This document shows positions 1 through 8,038 of a stretch of DNA of 64,000 nucleotides, piece after piece. The position numbers and the translations under genes were made by a program. Each line of letters opens with the position of its first letter. Positions within the stretch are counted from its first letter, which is position 1. Below the pieces are notes generated by a model. That model was given only the letters and a program-made list of their open reading frames with translations. It was not told the DNA's origin and searched no databases. Source of the DNA: RGIG5612 sp017511185 (lineage in GTDB: Bacteria; Bacillota; Clostridia; Lachnospirales; Lachnospiraceae); assembly GCA_017511185.1 (NCBI GenBank), contig JAFWLF010000064.1, positions 57,187 through 121,186 on the forward strand, given 5' to 3'.

Positions 1-416
1 ATAACACCTACGCGAACACCTTTATATATGCCCCATATGGTTTTTCCGTCAGGTACATGGCGATTTTTACGCAGACCAGCAACATGCTCTCCTGCATGAC
101 GAATATCCCTTGACGTCCAACTTGCCGGGAACCAGGCCTGGTTAGTTCCTGATTGCTTTCTCTTGTCTTTATGATCAGGAATATTACCAATCCGTACTCC
201 ATTAGGATATGTTTTAACTATGTTATATTTTATACCATATTTTTCCAGTTCTTTTAAGCCTGTTTGTCCGTGACCGCCACTTTTTAATCGTAAGCGGGAA
301 TCCTTACCAGAAGTCCATAAGTAAGTTCCCTCATTGGAGTGAATCACAGCATAGTCGCTGGCGGAATGTCCGGAGCCTTTTGTATTAATATATCGACCAC
401 TTTTTGTAGTACCCAT
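1..416 (-). CDS. EndoU-nuclease-like protein (3' end beyond window)
   Basis: The minus-strand frame starts at 416 and is open for 138 codons to the window edge, so the C-terminus is missing. The translation carries the pattern of the bacterial EndoU RNase family: a GNIPDHKDKRKQSGTNQ segment, then WFPASWTSRDIRHAGEHV, with conserved His, Lys and Trp residues. EndoU domains are RNases, often the toxic tips of polymorphic or contact-dependent toxins. Here the domain is almost the whole protein, with a short Gly/Ser/Thr-rich N-terminus and no signal peptide. Its ATG overlaps the stop of the upstream DUF4417 gene (TAATG), so the two are probably translationally coupled. The toxin role is inferred; a housekeeping or phage role is possible. 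Confidence 0.7.
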   Translation of the reverse strand, partial: MGTTKSGRYINTKGSGHSASDYAVIHSNEGTYLWTSGKDSRLRLKSGGHGQTGLKELEKYGIKYNIVKTYPNGVRIGNIPDHKDKRKQSGTNQAWFPASWTSRDIRHAGEHVAGLRKNRHVPDGKTIWGIYKGVRVGV

Positions 417-1093
417 TAGCTTCGCCCCCTTCTTTTTCTGGTGGTCCAGTCATCATATTGGATGAATTGTGTACTTCCGGCATAATCCTTGAAAATTGAA
501 TCCGGCATTCGTCCATAGACCAGTACTACTACAGGCTCTAATTCTATAAGCATTGCTTCTAATCCTGCTTTGAAATAATATTTGTTTTCAGCCGATCTGA
601 TGCATCCAAAAGTACCAATGGAAACAATGCTGTGTTTTGGAGCCCCAAGGAAGGCTATTTTCTCTGGTAATTCACAGGTAGTATAGGTACGTTCATCTCC
701 CCAACGTATATTTGGGATAACATATTCCCCTCTGGATTGGAAATAAGCCCCGACAGCACGATTAAAATAGGTATTTACAATTTGCAGACAAAGAGGCATA
801 TCAATATATAAAGAGGCATCAGGTGTAATAAACGCTGAAAACCTGCTAATATCCTCATATACGGCTTCTGGGTCATATATCAGGTTGGCAAATCGATAAT
901 CATGCTCATATTCACAAATCGCAGTGTCATAAGAATCGACATAGTTTCTTTTAGTGAATGGTGTCATGGTTTTGGGAATAATAATCTCTTTAGGAGCCTG
1001 GATTATTGGAATCTCAAGGATCCCATCAAAGAATGCCTTTTCAACTAGTTCAGGATGAAAACCATCATCAATAATGTTGTATTTTTTACGCAT
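416..1093 (-). CDS. DUF4417 domain protein, mobile-element type
   Basis: This 225-residue protein has an AAAAAAGGAGG ribosome binding site before the ATG at 1093. The central stretch resembles the DUF4417 family seen in phages and integrative elements: IDMPLCLQIVNTYFNRAVGA, then VIPNIRWGDERTYTTC, SIVSIGTFGCIRSAENKYYF and a VVLVYGRMPDSIF strand. The family's biochemical function is not known. The basic C-terminus (TTRKRRGRS) ends one base inside the EndoU-like start codon, which ties the two genes together. An immunity role is possible but not supported by the sequence. The pair and the nearby integrase fragment suggest a decayed integrative element. Confidence 0.7.
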   Translation of the reverse strand: MRKKYNIIDDGFHPELVEKAFFDGILEIPIIQAPKEIIIPKTMTPFTKRNYVDSYDTAICEYEHDYRFANLIYDPEAVYEDISRFSAFITPDASLYIDMPLCLQIVNTYFNRAVGAYFQSRGEYVIPNIRWGDERTYTTCELPEKIAFLGAPKHSIVSIGTFGCIRSAENKYYFKAGLEAMLIELEPVVVLVYGRMPDSIFKDYAGSTQFIQYDDWTTRKRRGRS

Positions 1094-1258
1094 TACTGCT
1101 ACCTCCTTTTTTGAGTTTTTTCATCGTTATTGTTGCTCATTTTTGCCGAGTAAAAAATTTCCCTCTTTTATGAACAGTGCTTTAATGAATGTGTAAGAGA
1201 TAGCAATACAAACCATATATTTAGATGGTAAAACGCTATTTATCAAAAGGGAAACTAG

Positions 1259-1286
1259 TTGACTAAATAGTAAAACCTAGTATACT
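1259..1286 (+). promoter_or_regulatory. Predicted promoter of the XRE regulator gene
   Basis: TTGACT (1259-1264) and TATACT (1281-1286) are 16 bases apart and lie about 25 bases before the start codon. The surrounding ACTAGT and CTAGTAT half-sites give weak dyad symmetry that could serve as the regulator's own operator. Confidence 0.55.
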
Positions 1287-1310
1287 AATTGATATATGGA
1301 GGAAACGAAA

Positions 1311-1877
1311 ATGAATTATGAAGATTATATTGGCGAAAATATTAGAGAGGTAAGATTATCAAAAGGCCTATCTCAGCAAGCGGTTGCTGAGAAATGCGGT
1401 TTTTCTAATACAATGCTGAGTCAATACGAAAATGGGAAAAAGACACCAGGGCTTTTCACAACTGCGAAAATAGCAAAAGCATTGGGCGTAAGCATTGATC
1501 GACTGTATTATGGCGATGAGAATAAAGCTTTTATTTCTACGGCTCCGGATGAAGGAAGAAAAATCGTAAATTGTTTTTATGCCTTATGGGAAATGGGAAT
1601 CATAGACTATTATGAAAACTTTGTTTATAACGATTATTCATCATTTGATGATAAAAATAAAAAAAGAAAACAAGGAATATATTTGAATATCCTAAAGTAT
1701 CCTGATTCCATCAAAAGATTAATTGAGTCTTTGAACGGATTTAAAGCTCGAAAAGAAACATATCAAACTCCAGAACAGTATTTAGAAATGATTCTGGACT
1801 CCGTTGCGGTGGAGATAAACCATTTAATAGAACGGGACAAACAGGAAGAAGAAATCAGGAAGAAAAATAAGAGATAA
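1311..1877 (+). CDS. XRE-family transcriptional regulator
   Basis: This is a 188-residue DNA-binding protein. Residues about 8-65 form a helix-turn-helix of the Cro/CI (HTH_3) type: IREVRLSKGLSQQAVAEKCG, then SNTMLSQYENGKKTP. The remaining C-terminal half is lysine- and tyrosine-rich with no domain I recognise. The ATG at 1311 is chosen because GGAGGA lies at 1298-1303; the upstream ATG at 1296 overlaps that site. Such repressors commonly control integrative elements, which fits the EndoU/DUF4417 and integrase neighbours. It is transcribed away from that pair and followed by hairpins rather than more element genes. Confidence 0.8.
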   Translation: MNYEDYIGENIREVRLSKGLSQQAVAEKCGFSNTMLSQYENGKKTPGLFTTAKIAKALGVSIDRLYYGDENKAFISTAPDEGRKIVNCFYALWEMGIIDYYENFVYNDYSSFDDKNKKRKQGIYLNILKYPDSIKRLIESLNGFKARKETYQTPEQYLEMILDSVAVEINHLIERDKQEEEIRKKNKR

Positions 1878-1983
1878 TGATTAAACGGACAAGAAAAACT
1901 GGTGCACTTTCCTGGTGCACCATTTGCCTGCATTATTCGAAACTCCTTTATTTTATTAGGGTTGAGGAGCTTTCCGACCATCC

Positions 1984-2005
1984 TTCGAGCCCCGTCTATC
2001 GCTCG
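1984..2005 (+). repeat. 22-bp repeat, copy 1
   Basis: The sequence from TTCGAGC to GCTCG is found again, identically, at 8039-8060. CGAGC and GCTCG at its ends can pair around a C-rich loop. Both copies precede a Rho-independent-type terminator, and together they bracket the 2.6-7.7 kb catabolic cluster. Confidence 0.6.
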
Positions 2006-2015
2006 GTTTAAGAAT

Positions 2016-2054
2016 ACTCCAAAAGGTTGATTTTTCAACGTTTTTGGAGTTTTT
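2016..2054 (+). terminator. Intrinsic terminator
   Basis: ACTCCAAAA-gg-TTGA pairs with TCAA-cg-TTTTTGGAGT and is followed by a T tract. It would end the XRE transcript or a short RNA carrying the 22-bp repeat. Confidence 0.6.
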
Positions 2055-2106
2055 CTTTTGCCCGAAAAGCGAAGGAGGAAAAAAACCCCGTCTATTGTGC
2101 AGGTGC

Positions 2107-2153
2107 AAGATTCTCAGAAATGTTGAATATTCAACGTTTCTGAGAATCTTTTT
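2107..2153 (+). terminator. Second intrinsic terminator-like hairpin
   Basis: A perfect 14-bp stem (AAGATTCTCAGAAA at 2107-2120 with its complement at 2137-2150) encloses the palindrome TTGAATATTCAA and is followed by TTTA. CCCCGTCTATTG lies about 24 bases before it, echoing the motif before the first terminator. Confidence 0.55.
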
Positions 2154-2209
2154 ATGCGTTTCACGTAAGTGGTAAGTGGCTTTTTGTAAGTGGTAAAAAG
2201 ATGTATCGC

Positions 2210-2430
2210 TTATGAGAATGAACGCATGTTAAGAATTTCTCTTTTTTTATCAATATCTTCGCCTACATAGTAGTGCTTTCTGATCGTTTCAGGAGGGTTT
2301 TCAAACATTTGTGCCGTGAGTACAACATTACCAGAAGACTTGTTAATCACCTCAGTAATAGCATTTCTACGGAACGCGTGAGTTCCACGAATCCGGTCTT
2401 TGCTGATTGGGATATGGACTTGACTCTTCG
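2210..2430 (-). pseudogene. Tyrosine recombinase (integrase), C-terminal fragment
   Basis: The frame retains only the last third of a phage/ICE-type integrase. The box THAFRRN (the HxxR motif) is followed about 40 residues later by RKHYYVGED, which carries the candidate catalytic tyrosine. The N-terminal and core-binding domains and the first catalytic arginine are absent. The open frame continues a little upstream, but those residues (to about 2464) come from the GCCATAGGTCTAC repeat rather than integrase homology. The break therefore lies at or beside that repeat. The fragment cannot be an active recombinase. Confidence 0.7.
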
Positions 2431-2433
2431 CTT

Positions 2434-2507
2434 GCCATAGGTCTACTTTTCTTGCTGAGAGCACCGCAAACCATCAAGAAGTATGCCATAGGTCTACTTT
2501 TCTTGCT
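2434..2507. repeat. Two direct 23-bp repeats carrying GCCATAGGTCT
   Basis: An identical 23-base sequence beginning GCCATAGGTCTAC occurs at 2434-2456 and 2485-2507, 51 bases apart. The core GCCATAGGTCT recurs at 7784-7877 and near 52602. The first copy abuts the truncated integrase, which suggests the element marks the break. Confidence 0.7.
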
Positions 2508-2584
2508 CCCAGAACAAGCGGTTTGTTAAGTCTGTGAGTCTACAACTCTATTTATTTCCAAACAAAATGAAGGTGGGCGTAAAA

Positions 2585-4084
2585 TCACGTCTTCTGCGTT
2601 ATTTTATGCAGAACTATCTGGAGCTTTAGTCTTTCTTCCGGGTCGTTCAGATCACATCCGAGGATCTGATCGATCCGGTTCAGTCTGTCTATAAGGCTGG
2701 AGCGGTGCAGGTGGAGCGTTCTCGCGGTGGCAGAAATGGACTTGTTACAGTCCAGATATGTCCTGAGAGTATCGATGTATGAAACCTGAGAGGAAATATC
2801 GTGCTTCCATAGCCTGGTCAGCCCGTCAGTGAAGAAAAACCTGACAGGCACATTGCCGGTAGCGTGGCTCAGGAGCTGCTGAAGGATATAGTCTTCGTAA
2901 AAGAAGATTCTTTCTGTTCTACCGGACTTGAGCCCGTGTTCCAGGGCGGCGCCTGCCTGAAGATATGCATATGTACAGTCAAACAGGTCTTCGAACATAT
3001 GTGAAATGCCACTGGTGATCCTCATTTTTTTCGTTATCGGGGTCAGGATAGCATTAAGGGCACTCCGGTAATCATCGGCAGGGGCGGAAATAATGGCACA
3101 TACAAAAGTATCATGCTCAAATGATAAAGCCCCGGGAATCTGTTGCTCAATCAGCGAAGAAACATATCCTCTGGGCAGGGTTGCCGAGTCGTCATCTGAC
3201 TGAAGCACAGCAAAGAATAGAGTGTCTTTGAAATTGTATCTGCTGATAATGCTGCGTTGCTCACTGGTAACAGGCTGGCGATTTACGATATCCCTGACAG
3301 CCTGGCGCATTGCTGCATGCTCACCTGCCAGTTGCGGACTGCGCAGGAATGCCTGCCTTAGCATTTCTGAGAAATAAACACACAGTTCCGAATCAGATGG
3401 CCGGATCTGGCGGAAGCCTCCCAGAATGGTGATGCATCCCAGAAATTCGTTTTTATCAAAGATATTTACAGAAAGAGTACTGCTGTCGAGCAGATTCATC
3501 AGCAACGGTTCTTTTATATTGGTGGCGATCTCATGTAGGGAGAGGAAGGTGGCCATAAGATCAGGGTCAAATGTCGGACCGTCCAGATTCATACCAAGCT
3601 CATCCTTCAGATAATCCTTATCTGTATAGGCCAGATAGTTGAAGTCAGAGCCGATCAGGAGCAGCGGATTATTGAAGATGTCCTTGCTTAAGTCCAGCAT
3701 TTCCTGCAATGAGGCACTGCCGCGGAGTACTTCGTTTAGCCTGCCTTCCCAGGCCTCATATCTGTTGAAAACATCCTGCACCAGATTGAAAACGCGGAAT
3801 ATGTTTTCATCTTCAGGCACTGAAAGGATGCTGCATCCTCTGTAAAAAAATGCTGTGGGAGTACGGCTGCCCAGACATATTAAAAGCACATTTTCTTCAA
3901 TCGCAGGCTCTTCAGGCAAATGGTCTGCGCTGCATACATAAACATGTCCGCTTAAGAATTCCTTCTGTCCGTCCAGATAGAATTCAGGCCTTAACAGAAC
4001 CAGTTCCCGTACGCTGTCGCCGTTAAAAGAAACTTCAATATAATTCTTCAGATTCTGATATATGATGTCTGCATTCAGTCTCAT
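2585..4084 (-). CDS. PucR/CdaR-type transcriptional regulator
   Basis: This 499-residue protein ends in a PucR-type helix-turn-helix: a leucine-rich segment YLDCNKSISATARTLHLHRS, then SLIDRLNRI in the last 55 residues. The long N-terminal part fits the PucR ligand-sensing and GGDEF-like middle regions, though I see no clear ligand motif. A GAGGAG site precedes the ATG at 4084. PucR-family proteins are usually activators of purine, amino-acid or aromatic catabolism. It is divergent from the 4.4-7.7 kb operon, and the shared 297-bp space holds a dyad (4243-4264), so it is the likely local regulator of that operon. Confidence 0.8.
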   Translation of the reverse strand: MRLNADIIYQNLKNYIEVSFNGDSVRELVLLRPEFYLDGQKEFLSGHVYVCSADHLPEEPAIEENVLLICLGSRTPTAFFYRGCSILSVPEDENIFRVFNLVQDVFNRYEAWEGRLNEVLRGSASLQEMLDLSKDIFNNPLLLIGSDFNYLAYTDKDYLKDELGMNLDGPTFDPDLMATFLSLHEIATNIKEPLLMNLLDSSTLSVNIFDKNEFLGCITILGGFRQIRPSDSELCVYFSEMLRQAFLRSPQLAGEHAAMRQAVRDIVNRQPVTSEQRSIISRYNFKDTLFFAVLQSDDDSATLPRGYVSSLIEQQIPGALSFEHDTFVCAIISAPADDYRSALNAILTPITKKMRITSGISHMFEDLFDCTYAYLQAGAALEHGLKSGRTERIFFYEDYILQQLLSHATGNVPVRFFFTDGLTRLWKHDISSQVSYIDTLRTYLDCNKSISATARTLHLHRSSLIDRLNRIDQILGCDLNDPEERLKLQIVLHKITQKT

Positions 4085-4242
4085 ATTCCGCTCCTCACTG
4101 CTTTTTCGTTTTGCTTGCGGCCTGCTGTCAATCTAAGGCCATAGGCCGAAGAATCATTTATATAATATTATCTGTATTGCCTGAAAGTCAATGTGTGCCC
4201 GTGATATATAAGGGTAATTTGGTGTCAAAATACAAAAATTCA

Positions 4243-4264
4243 GGTCAATTTATAAATATTGACC
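4243..4264. promoter_or_regulatory. Candidate operator in divergent promoter region
   Basis: GGTCAAT and ATTGACC form a perfect 7-bp dyad around an AT-rich 8-base centre. A TTTGACGGT sequence follows 7 bases later. Its place between the PucR-type gene and the operon it faces makes it a plausible regulator site. Confidence 0.4.
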
Positions 4265-4381
4265 GTTATTTTTGACGGTTTACTGACAGAATAAACATAT
4301 ACTTTGGAGAATTAAAAAAAGCCGGGCCTTAGCGTACAATCAAAATGAATTAAAAATTTTGATTTGATAAAGGAGGATATC

Positions 4382-5602
4382 ATGCTCAGGGAAAAACTTG
4401 GAACTACAAAGTGCTTCAAGACAGCCTGGGGCAGGCTCGTTACTGAAGAAGAGGCATTTACACAGGTAAACCGCCAGATAGCAGCAATGTGTGCAAACCT
4501 TTTCCAGGTAATGAGGATATTTGAGCCAAGCTGGGAGAAGCGTACCGAAGCAATATGTGAAATAGCAAACATGATGAACATGGCTGTTGCCGGAACCCCG
4601 GAAGAGCAGAAGGCATATGTGGATATGGCTCTTTATGAGGCGTTCAATATTCTGGAGCTGTGTGAGAAGTCCAGCTGGCTGGGCGGCATCACAGGTGACT
4701 CAGGCGACGAATGGGAGAACATGGCAGGCCGTGTTATCCAGTTTACAAGGGACCGCGTGGAAAAGGAGCTGGATACATGTCCATGGGATATTGTTGGCAG
4801 CGAGCTGTGCAATATGACGACCAGCATGTTCACTGCCAATTTTGATCTGGCTTCATCTAATGGAACAGAAAATGAAGTTGCCCTCAATATGTGCCAGGCC
4901 AGAGGCTGCGGAAACAAGCACTGCAGAGTAGTTGCAGAGCGACGCGATAAGTTCGGACTTCCAAAGCAGGAATGGCTGGAGCATATGCAGCAGCCGGTTA
5001 ATCCAATCCATGACACCCCGAGAGAGCGTATGGTGAAGGAAGGCCAGTGCCTGCGTAATGGCCAGTATACCCAGGCTTTCGGCGAGGAGACCTCACTGGA
5101 GGAAGCTTACCACTGGGTTGCACAGATGGGCTGGGTATGGTCAGTACAGTTCCCGATGATGGCCATCAGGGATATGGCTCCTGATGAAGATGAATTCATG
5201 CGTGTTTTCAGAATCATATTTGCTACAGCTGGAAAAAACCAGTTCATAGATCCGTTCGCAAAGGAAGGTCTCAGGCAGTATCTGGGCGTTCCTCACAGCA
5301 TCGATGATAATGATGGCAGGATCCTCGGATCATACATCATGTATATGCTGGACGTTCAGCAGGTTCCTTACCAGATGGAGAGATGGACAGAGGACGAGAC
5401 TTGGATTCGTCTTAAGACAGAAGACTTTACTGCACGTTATGAGATGGCTCCGCTGGACGAACTGGTAGATGCATATGAGGCTCAGTGGAACGGCGCTGCT
5501 AAGACACTGGTATCTCCGGAATGGTCATGCGTGATAGAAGGCCGTGATGATGAGGATATGATCATCAAGGTAATCCGCAAAGAAGACCTAAGAATGGTTT
5601 AA
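4382..5602 (+). CDS. ATC-hydrolase/V4R-like protein of unknown function
   Basis: This 406-residue soluble protein starts at the ATG 4382, with AAAGGAGG at the right distance; a TTG 18 bases upstream is less likely. The middle holds a cysteine motif, NMCQARGCGNKHCRVVAE, in a setting (TANFDLASSNGTENEVAL before it) that resembles the L-2-amino-thiazoline-4-carboxylate hydrolase and V4R small-molecule-binding folds. The two halves look loosely alike, each with a helical stretch around FEPSWEKRTEAICEI or IFATAGKNQF. It is the first gene of a tight four-gene operon with a folate methyltransferase, so it may bind or hydrolyse the methylated substrate. No enzyme activity can be assigned from the sequence. 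Confidence 0.5.
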   Translation: MLREKLGTTKCFKTAWGRLVTEEEAFTQVNRQIAAMCANLFQVMRIFEPSWEKRTEAICEIANMMNMAVAGTPEEQKAYVDMALYEAFNILELCEKSSWLGGITGDSGDEWENMAGRVIQFTRDRVEKELDTCPWDIVGSELCNMTTSMFTANFDLASSNGTENEVALNMCQARGCGNKHCRVVAERRDKFGLPKQEWLEHMQQPVNPIHDTPRERMVKEGQCLRNGQYTQAFGEETSLEEAYHWVAQMGWVWSVQFPMMAIRDMAPDEDEFMRVFRIIFATAGKNQFIDPFAKEGLRQYLGVPHSIDDNDGRILGSYIMYMLDVQQVPYQMERWTEDETWIRLKTEDFTARYEMAPLDELVDAYEAQWNGAAKTLVSPEWSCVIEGRDDEDMIIKVIRKEDLRMV

Positions 5603-5616
5603 AGGAGGGAAGGACA

Positions 5617-6606
5617 ATGTTATTCAAAGATGATAAAACAGCACGTCTGGACGCAGAAACCATCCGCAAGGGAGTTGGCTGGTACAGGTGGACTCATGAC
5701 CTGGTTGAAGTAACAGGAAAGGATGCCCTTGAGGTACTTAATAATATATTTGTCAGCAACATTGGAAAGGTTGCTGCAGGCAGGACCAAATATACTGCCA
5801 TGCTTAATGAAGACGGTGAGATTATCGACGATGTGATCGTTATGCATATGAGCGAAGATATATACTGGGTGTCAACCCTTTACGGACCGCGCCTGATCCC
5901 GTGGATCGAGGCTCATGCAGAAGGAAAAGACATACAGACAAAGATCATCACATATGACTGGGATATGTATGCAGTGCAGGGTCCGGATTCACCGAAGGCT
6001 ATGGAACTCCTTCTGGAGCAGCCTGTCAGCGAAATGAAGAGATTTGCAGTTGCAGAAAACGCCATTGCAGGAATCCCTGTATATATTCATCGTTCAGGAT
6101 TTACCGGTGAAAATGGTTTTGAAGTATACTGCGCAGCTGATAAGACTACAGAAATCCGTGGACTGATTGCTAAGGCAGTGGAGGCAGCCGGCGGCCGTGA
6201 GATATATACCCTGGAGGTATATGTACGTTCGATTCCTATGGAAAAAGGTTTTGCCCTTAAGCAGGATTTCAAACATCTCAATCCATTCGAGTGCGGCATG
6301 GGTTGGTCGGTAGATCTGGACAAGGACTTCATCGGAAAGGAAGCAACACTGCAGATCAAAGAGAATCCACGCTGGCGCATGGCAGGACTTGAGTTTGAAT
6401 GGGAGTCCACCGAGGACATCTCCATATGGGAGAGGGTTTATCTGTATGGCGTGGAGGTCGGCAGATGTGCTCAGGCTATCTATGGATATACAGTTGATAA
6501 GAATATAGGCTTTGCAACACTGCGAGCCGATGTTCCGGACGGGGCAAAGGTTACAGTAGGACCGAACGGCTCTCCTGCAACTGTTGTAAGCAAGGTATTC
6601 TGTTAG
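5617..6606 (+). CDS. GcvT-like folate-dependent aminomethyl/methyltransferase
   Basis: This 329-residue protein belongs to the glycine-cleavage T-protein (GcvT) superfamily, which binds tetrahydrofolate and accepts one-carbon units. Family hallmarks are visible: LNEDGEIIDDVIV, YAVQGPDSPKAME, IHRSGFTGENGFEVYC and FECGMGWSVDLDKDFIGKEA. There are no glycine-cleavage P, H or L genes nearby, and it is shorter than a housekeeping T-protein. It therefore more likely resembles dedicated demethylases of this superfamily (DmdA, LigM). AAAGGAGG lies before the start, 14 bases after the previous stop. Its operon position suggests removal of a methyl group from the pathway substrate; that is inferred. Confidence 0.7.
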   Translation: MLFKDDKTARLDAETIRKGVGWYRWTHDLVEVTGKDALEVLNNIFVSNIGKVAAGRTKYTAMLNEDGEIIDDVIVMHMSEDIYWVSTLYGPRLIPWIEAHAEGKDIQTKIITYDWDMYAVQGPDSPKAMELLLEQPVSEMKRFAVAENAIAGIPVYIHRSGFTGENGFEVYCAADKTTEIRGLIAKAVEAAGGREIYTLEVYVRSIPMEKGFALKQDFKHLNPFECGMGWSVDLDKDFIGKEATLQIKENPRWRMAGLEFEWESTEDISIWERVYLYGVEVGRCAQAIYGYTVDKNIGFATLRADVPDGAKVTVGPNGSPATVVSKVFC

Positions 6607-6615
6607 GAGGCAGAT

Positions 6616-7377
6616 ATGGGAAGATTAGATGGAAAAGTATGCGTGATCACAGGTGCGTCTGCCGGAATCGGACGCGCAACAGTGTTACTGTTCGCACAGG
6701 AAGGCGCAAAGGTAATGGCAGCTGCAAGACGTAAGGAGCAGCTGGAAGAACTGGTAAAGGAGTGCGAAGGACTTCCGGGAGAAGTTGATTACTGCGTAAC
6801 AGACGTAGGTGATGCAGCATCGGATGCGAACCTGATAAAGGCAGCTGTGGAGAGATTTGGCAGGCTGGATATTGCGGTAAACAATGCAGGTGTTATGGAT
6901 GACAATACCGCCATTGCAGATATGTCTGATGAAATGCTGCAGAAGGTATTCCAAATCAATACCTTTGGCCTGATGTACTGCTTGCGCGAGGAATGCAAAC
7001 AGTTCCTTGCCCAGGGAGACGGAGGCGTGATCGTTAATATCTGTTCTGTTGGCGCAACCCATCAGACAGCAGGAGCAGCATACTGCGCAAGCAAGGGCGC
7101 AGTTCTGTCAGTCACAAAGAACACAGCCTATATGTACAAGGATGCTGAGATACGCTGCAATGCACTTTCACCTGGCGGAGTGGTAACGGACATTCCTCTG
7201 GTAATGCCGCCTGCAGATGAGTTCGGTTTCTCCAGGACATCTGAGCTGCTGAACTTCTCGGGTGAGCTGGCAATGCCGGAAGACCTGGCAGATGCCATCC
7301 TGTTCCTTGCAAGTGACCAGTCACGTTATATAAACGGAGTAGAGCTTAAATGCGACGGCGGCTGGACAAGCTTCTGA
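6616..7377 (+). CDS. Short-chain dehydrogenase/reductase (SDR)
   Basis: This 253-residue classical SDR has a TGASAGIG cofactor-binding loop near the N-terminus, NNAG at about residue 90, a serine in VNICSVGA and the catalytic pair in YCASK. The C-terminal VELKCDGGWTSF matches the usual SDR ending. It would interconvert an alcohol and a ketone or aldehyde with NAD(P)(H). TAGGAGG precedes the ATG, 9 bases after the methyltransferase stop, so it is translated from the same message. It may oxidise the hydroxyl exposed by demethylation; the substrate is unknown. Confidence 0.85.
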   Translation: MGRLDGKVCVITGASAGIGRATVLLFAQEGAKVMAAARRKEQLEELVKECEGLPGEVDYCVTDVGDAASDANLIKAAVERFGRLDIAVNNAGVMDDNTAIADMSDEMLQKVFQINTFGLMYCLREECKQFLAQGDGGVIVNICSVGATHQTAGAAYCASKGAVLSVTKNTAYMYKDAEIRCNALSPGGVVTDIPLVMPPADEFGFSRTSELLNFSGELAMPEDLADAILFLASDQSRYINGVELKCDGGWTSF

Positions 7378-7439
7378 TAAAGCAAAAGGCCGTCTGAAAA
7401 CATTAAAAAAAAACAATCATTAATAAAGGAGGAAATATC

Positions 7440-7652
7440 ATGTCATTTTCACTTGATTCAAAAGTAAAGGAAATCTTAAAGGATCCACGCGCTTGCGCAG
7501 TACTGGACAAATATGCTGAGGGTGCTTCCAAAAACCCGCAGATGAAACTGGTAGGCGGACTTACTCTCCGCAAACTTGCAAGTTTCCCACAGTCAGCATA
7601 TCTGCAGCCGCATCTTGAGGAACTGGACAAAGAACTTCAGGCAATAGAGTAA
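7440..7652 (+). CDS. Small 70-residue helical protein
   Basis: This short acidic protein has a strong AAAGGAGG site and lies in line with the operon after a 62-base gap. It reads as a compact helical domain: KEILKDPRACAVLDKY, then NPQMKLVGGLTLRKLASF, and a short C-terminal helix. The same kind of domain is found, in my recollection, as a C-terminal tail on some larger enzymes of anaerobes, where its role is unclear. Here it stands alone. It could be a subunit or partner of one of the three upstream enzymes. No catalytic motif is visible. Confidence 0.6.
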   Translation: MSFSLDSKVKEILKDPRACAVLDKYAEGASKNPQMKLVGGLTLRKLASFPQSAYLQPHLEELDKELQAIE

Positions 7653-7737
7653 ACTTCCTCAAGGGTTTCAGTTATCTGAATATGACTGAAAGTTCCAAAA
7701 GGGCAACGCAAATTGCCTGGCATAGCATTTAATTGAG

Positions 7738-7877
7738 CTATGGCACAAAATTAGCCTTATTATTGGATTTTTGCAAATATAATAGACCTATGGCACACTT
7801 TTGGATGGAATTTGTGCCATAGGTCTGTTTTTTTATCGAAAAGCGGTGTTTTTGGATGCTTCGCTTGCCATAGGTAG
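7738..7877. repeat. Symmetric cluster of GCCATAG motifs
   Basis: CTATGGCACA occurs in forward orientation at 7738 and 7788, 50 bases apart. Its inverse TGTGCCATAG follows at 7813, and GCCATAGGT again at 7867, 51 bases after the matching core at 7816. The inner pair makes a perfect 14-bp stem (7784-7797 with 7813-7826) followed by seven T residues, so it can also act as the terminator of the 4.4-7.7 kb operon. Confidence 0.7.
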
Positions 7878-8038
7878 TCAAGTCCATAATTGTGTGTAAA
7901 TTACTTTAGGCATGAGGATGAAAACATGGATTTTTGAAGCACACTTTTGAAGCACTTTTTATAGAGCACTCACAGAAGATGGCGTATTTTCCTTTATCTA
8001 AGCGTGTTTGCGGGCCTAGGGGCTCTTCAGAAGGATTT

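Larger units (their letters stand above)
1878..2209. other. Gene-free stretch rich in hairpins
   Basis: No gene is supported here. It contains a GGTGCAC/GTGCACC hairpin (1901-1921), the first copy of the 22-bp repeat (1984-2005), and two strong terminator-like hairpins (2016-2054 and 2107-2153). Two terminators in series, each preceded by a CCCCGTCTAT motif, would fit one or two short untranslated transcripts. Confidence 0.5.

Noticed and set aside
4382..7652. Glycine cleavage system
   Set aside because: Only a T-protein-like gene is present; P, H and L proteins are missing, and the neighbours are a V4R-like protein and an SDR.
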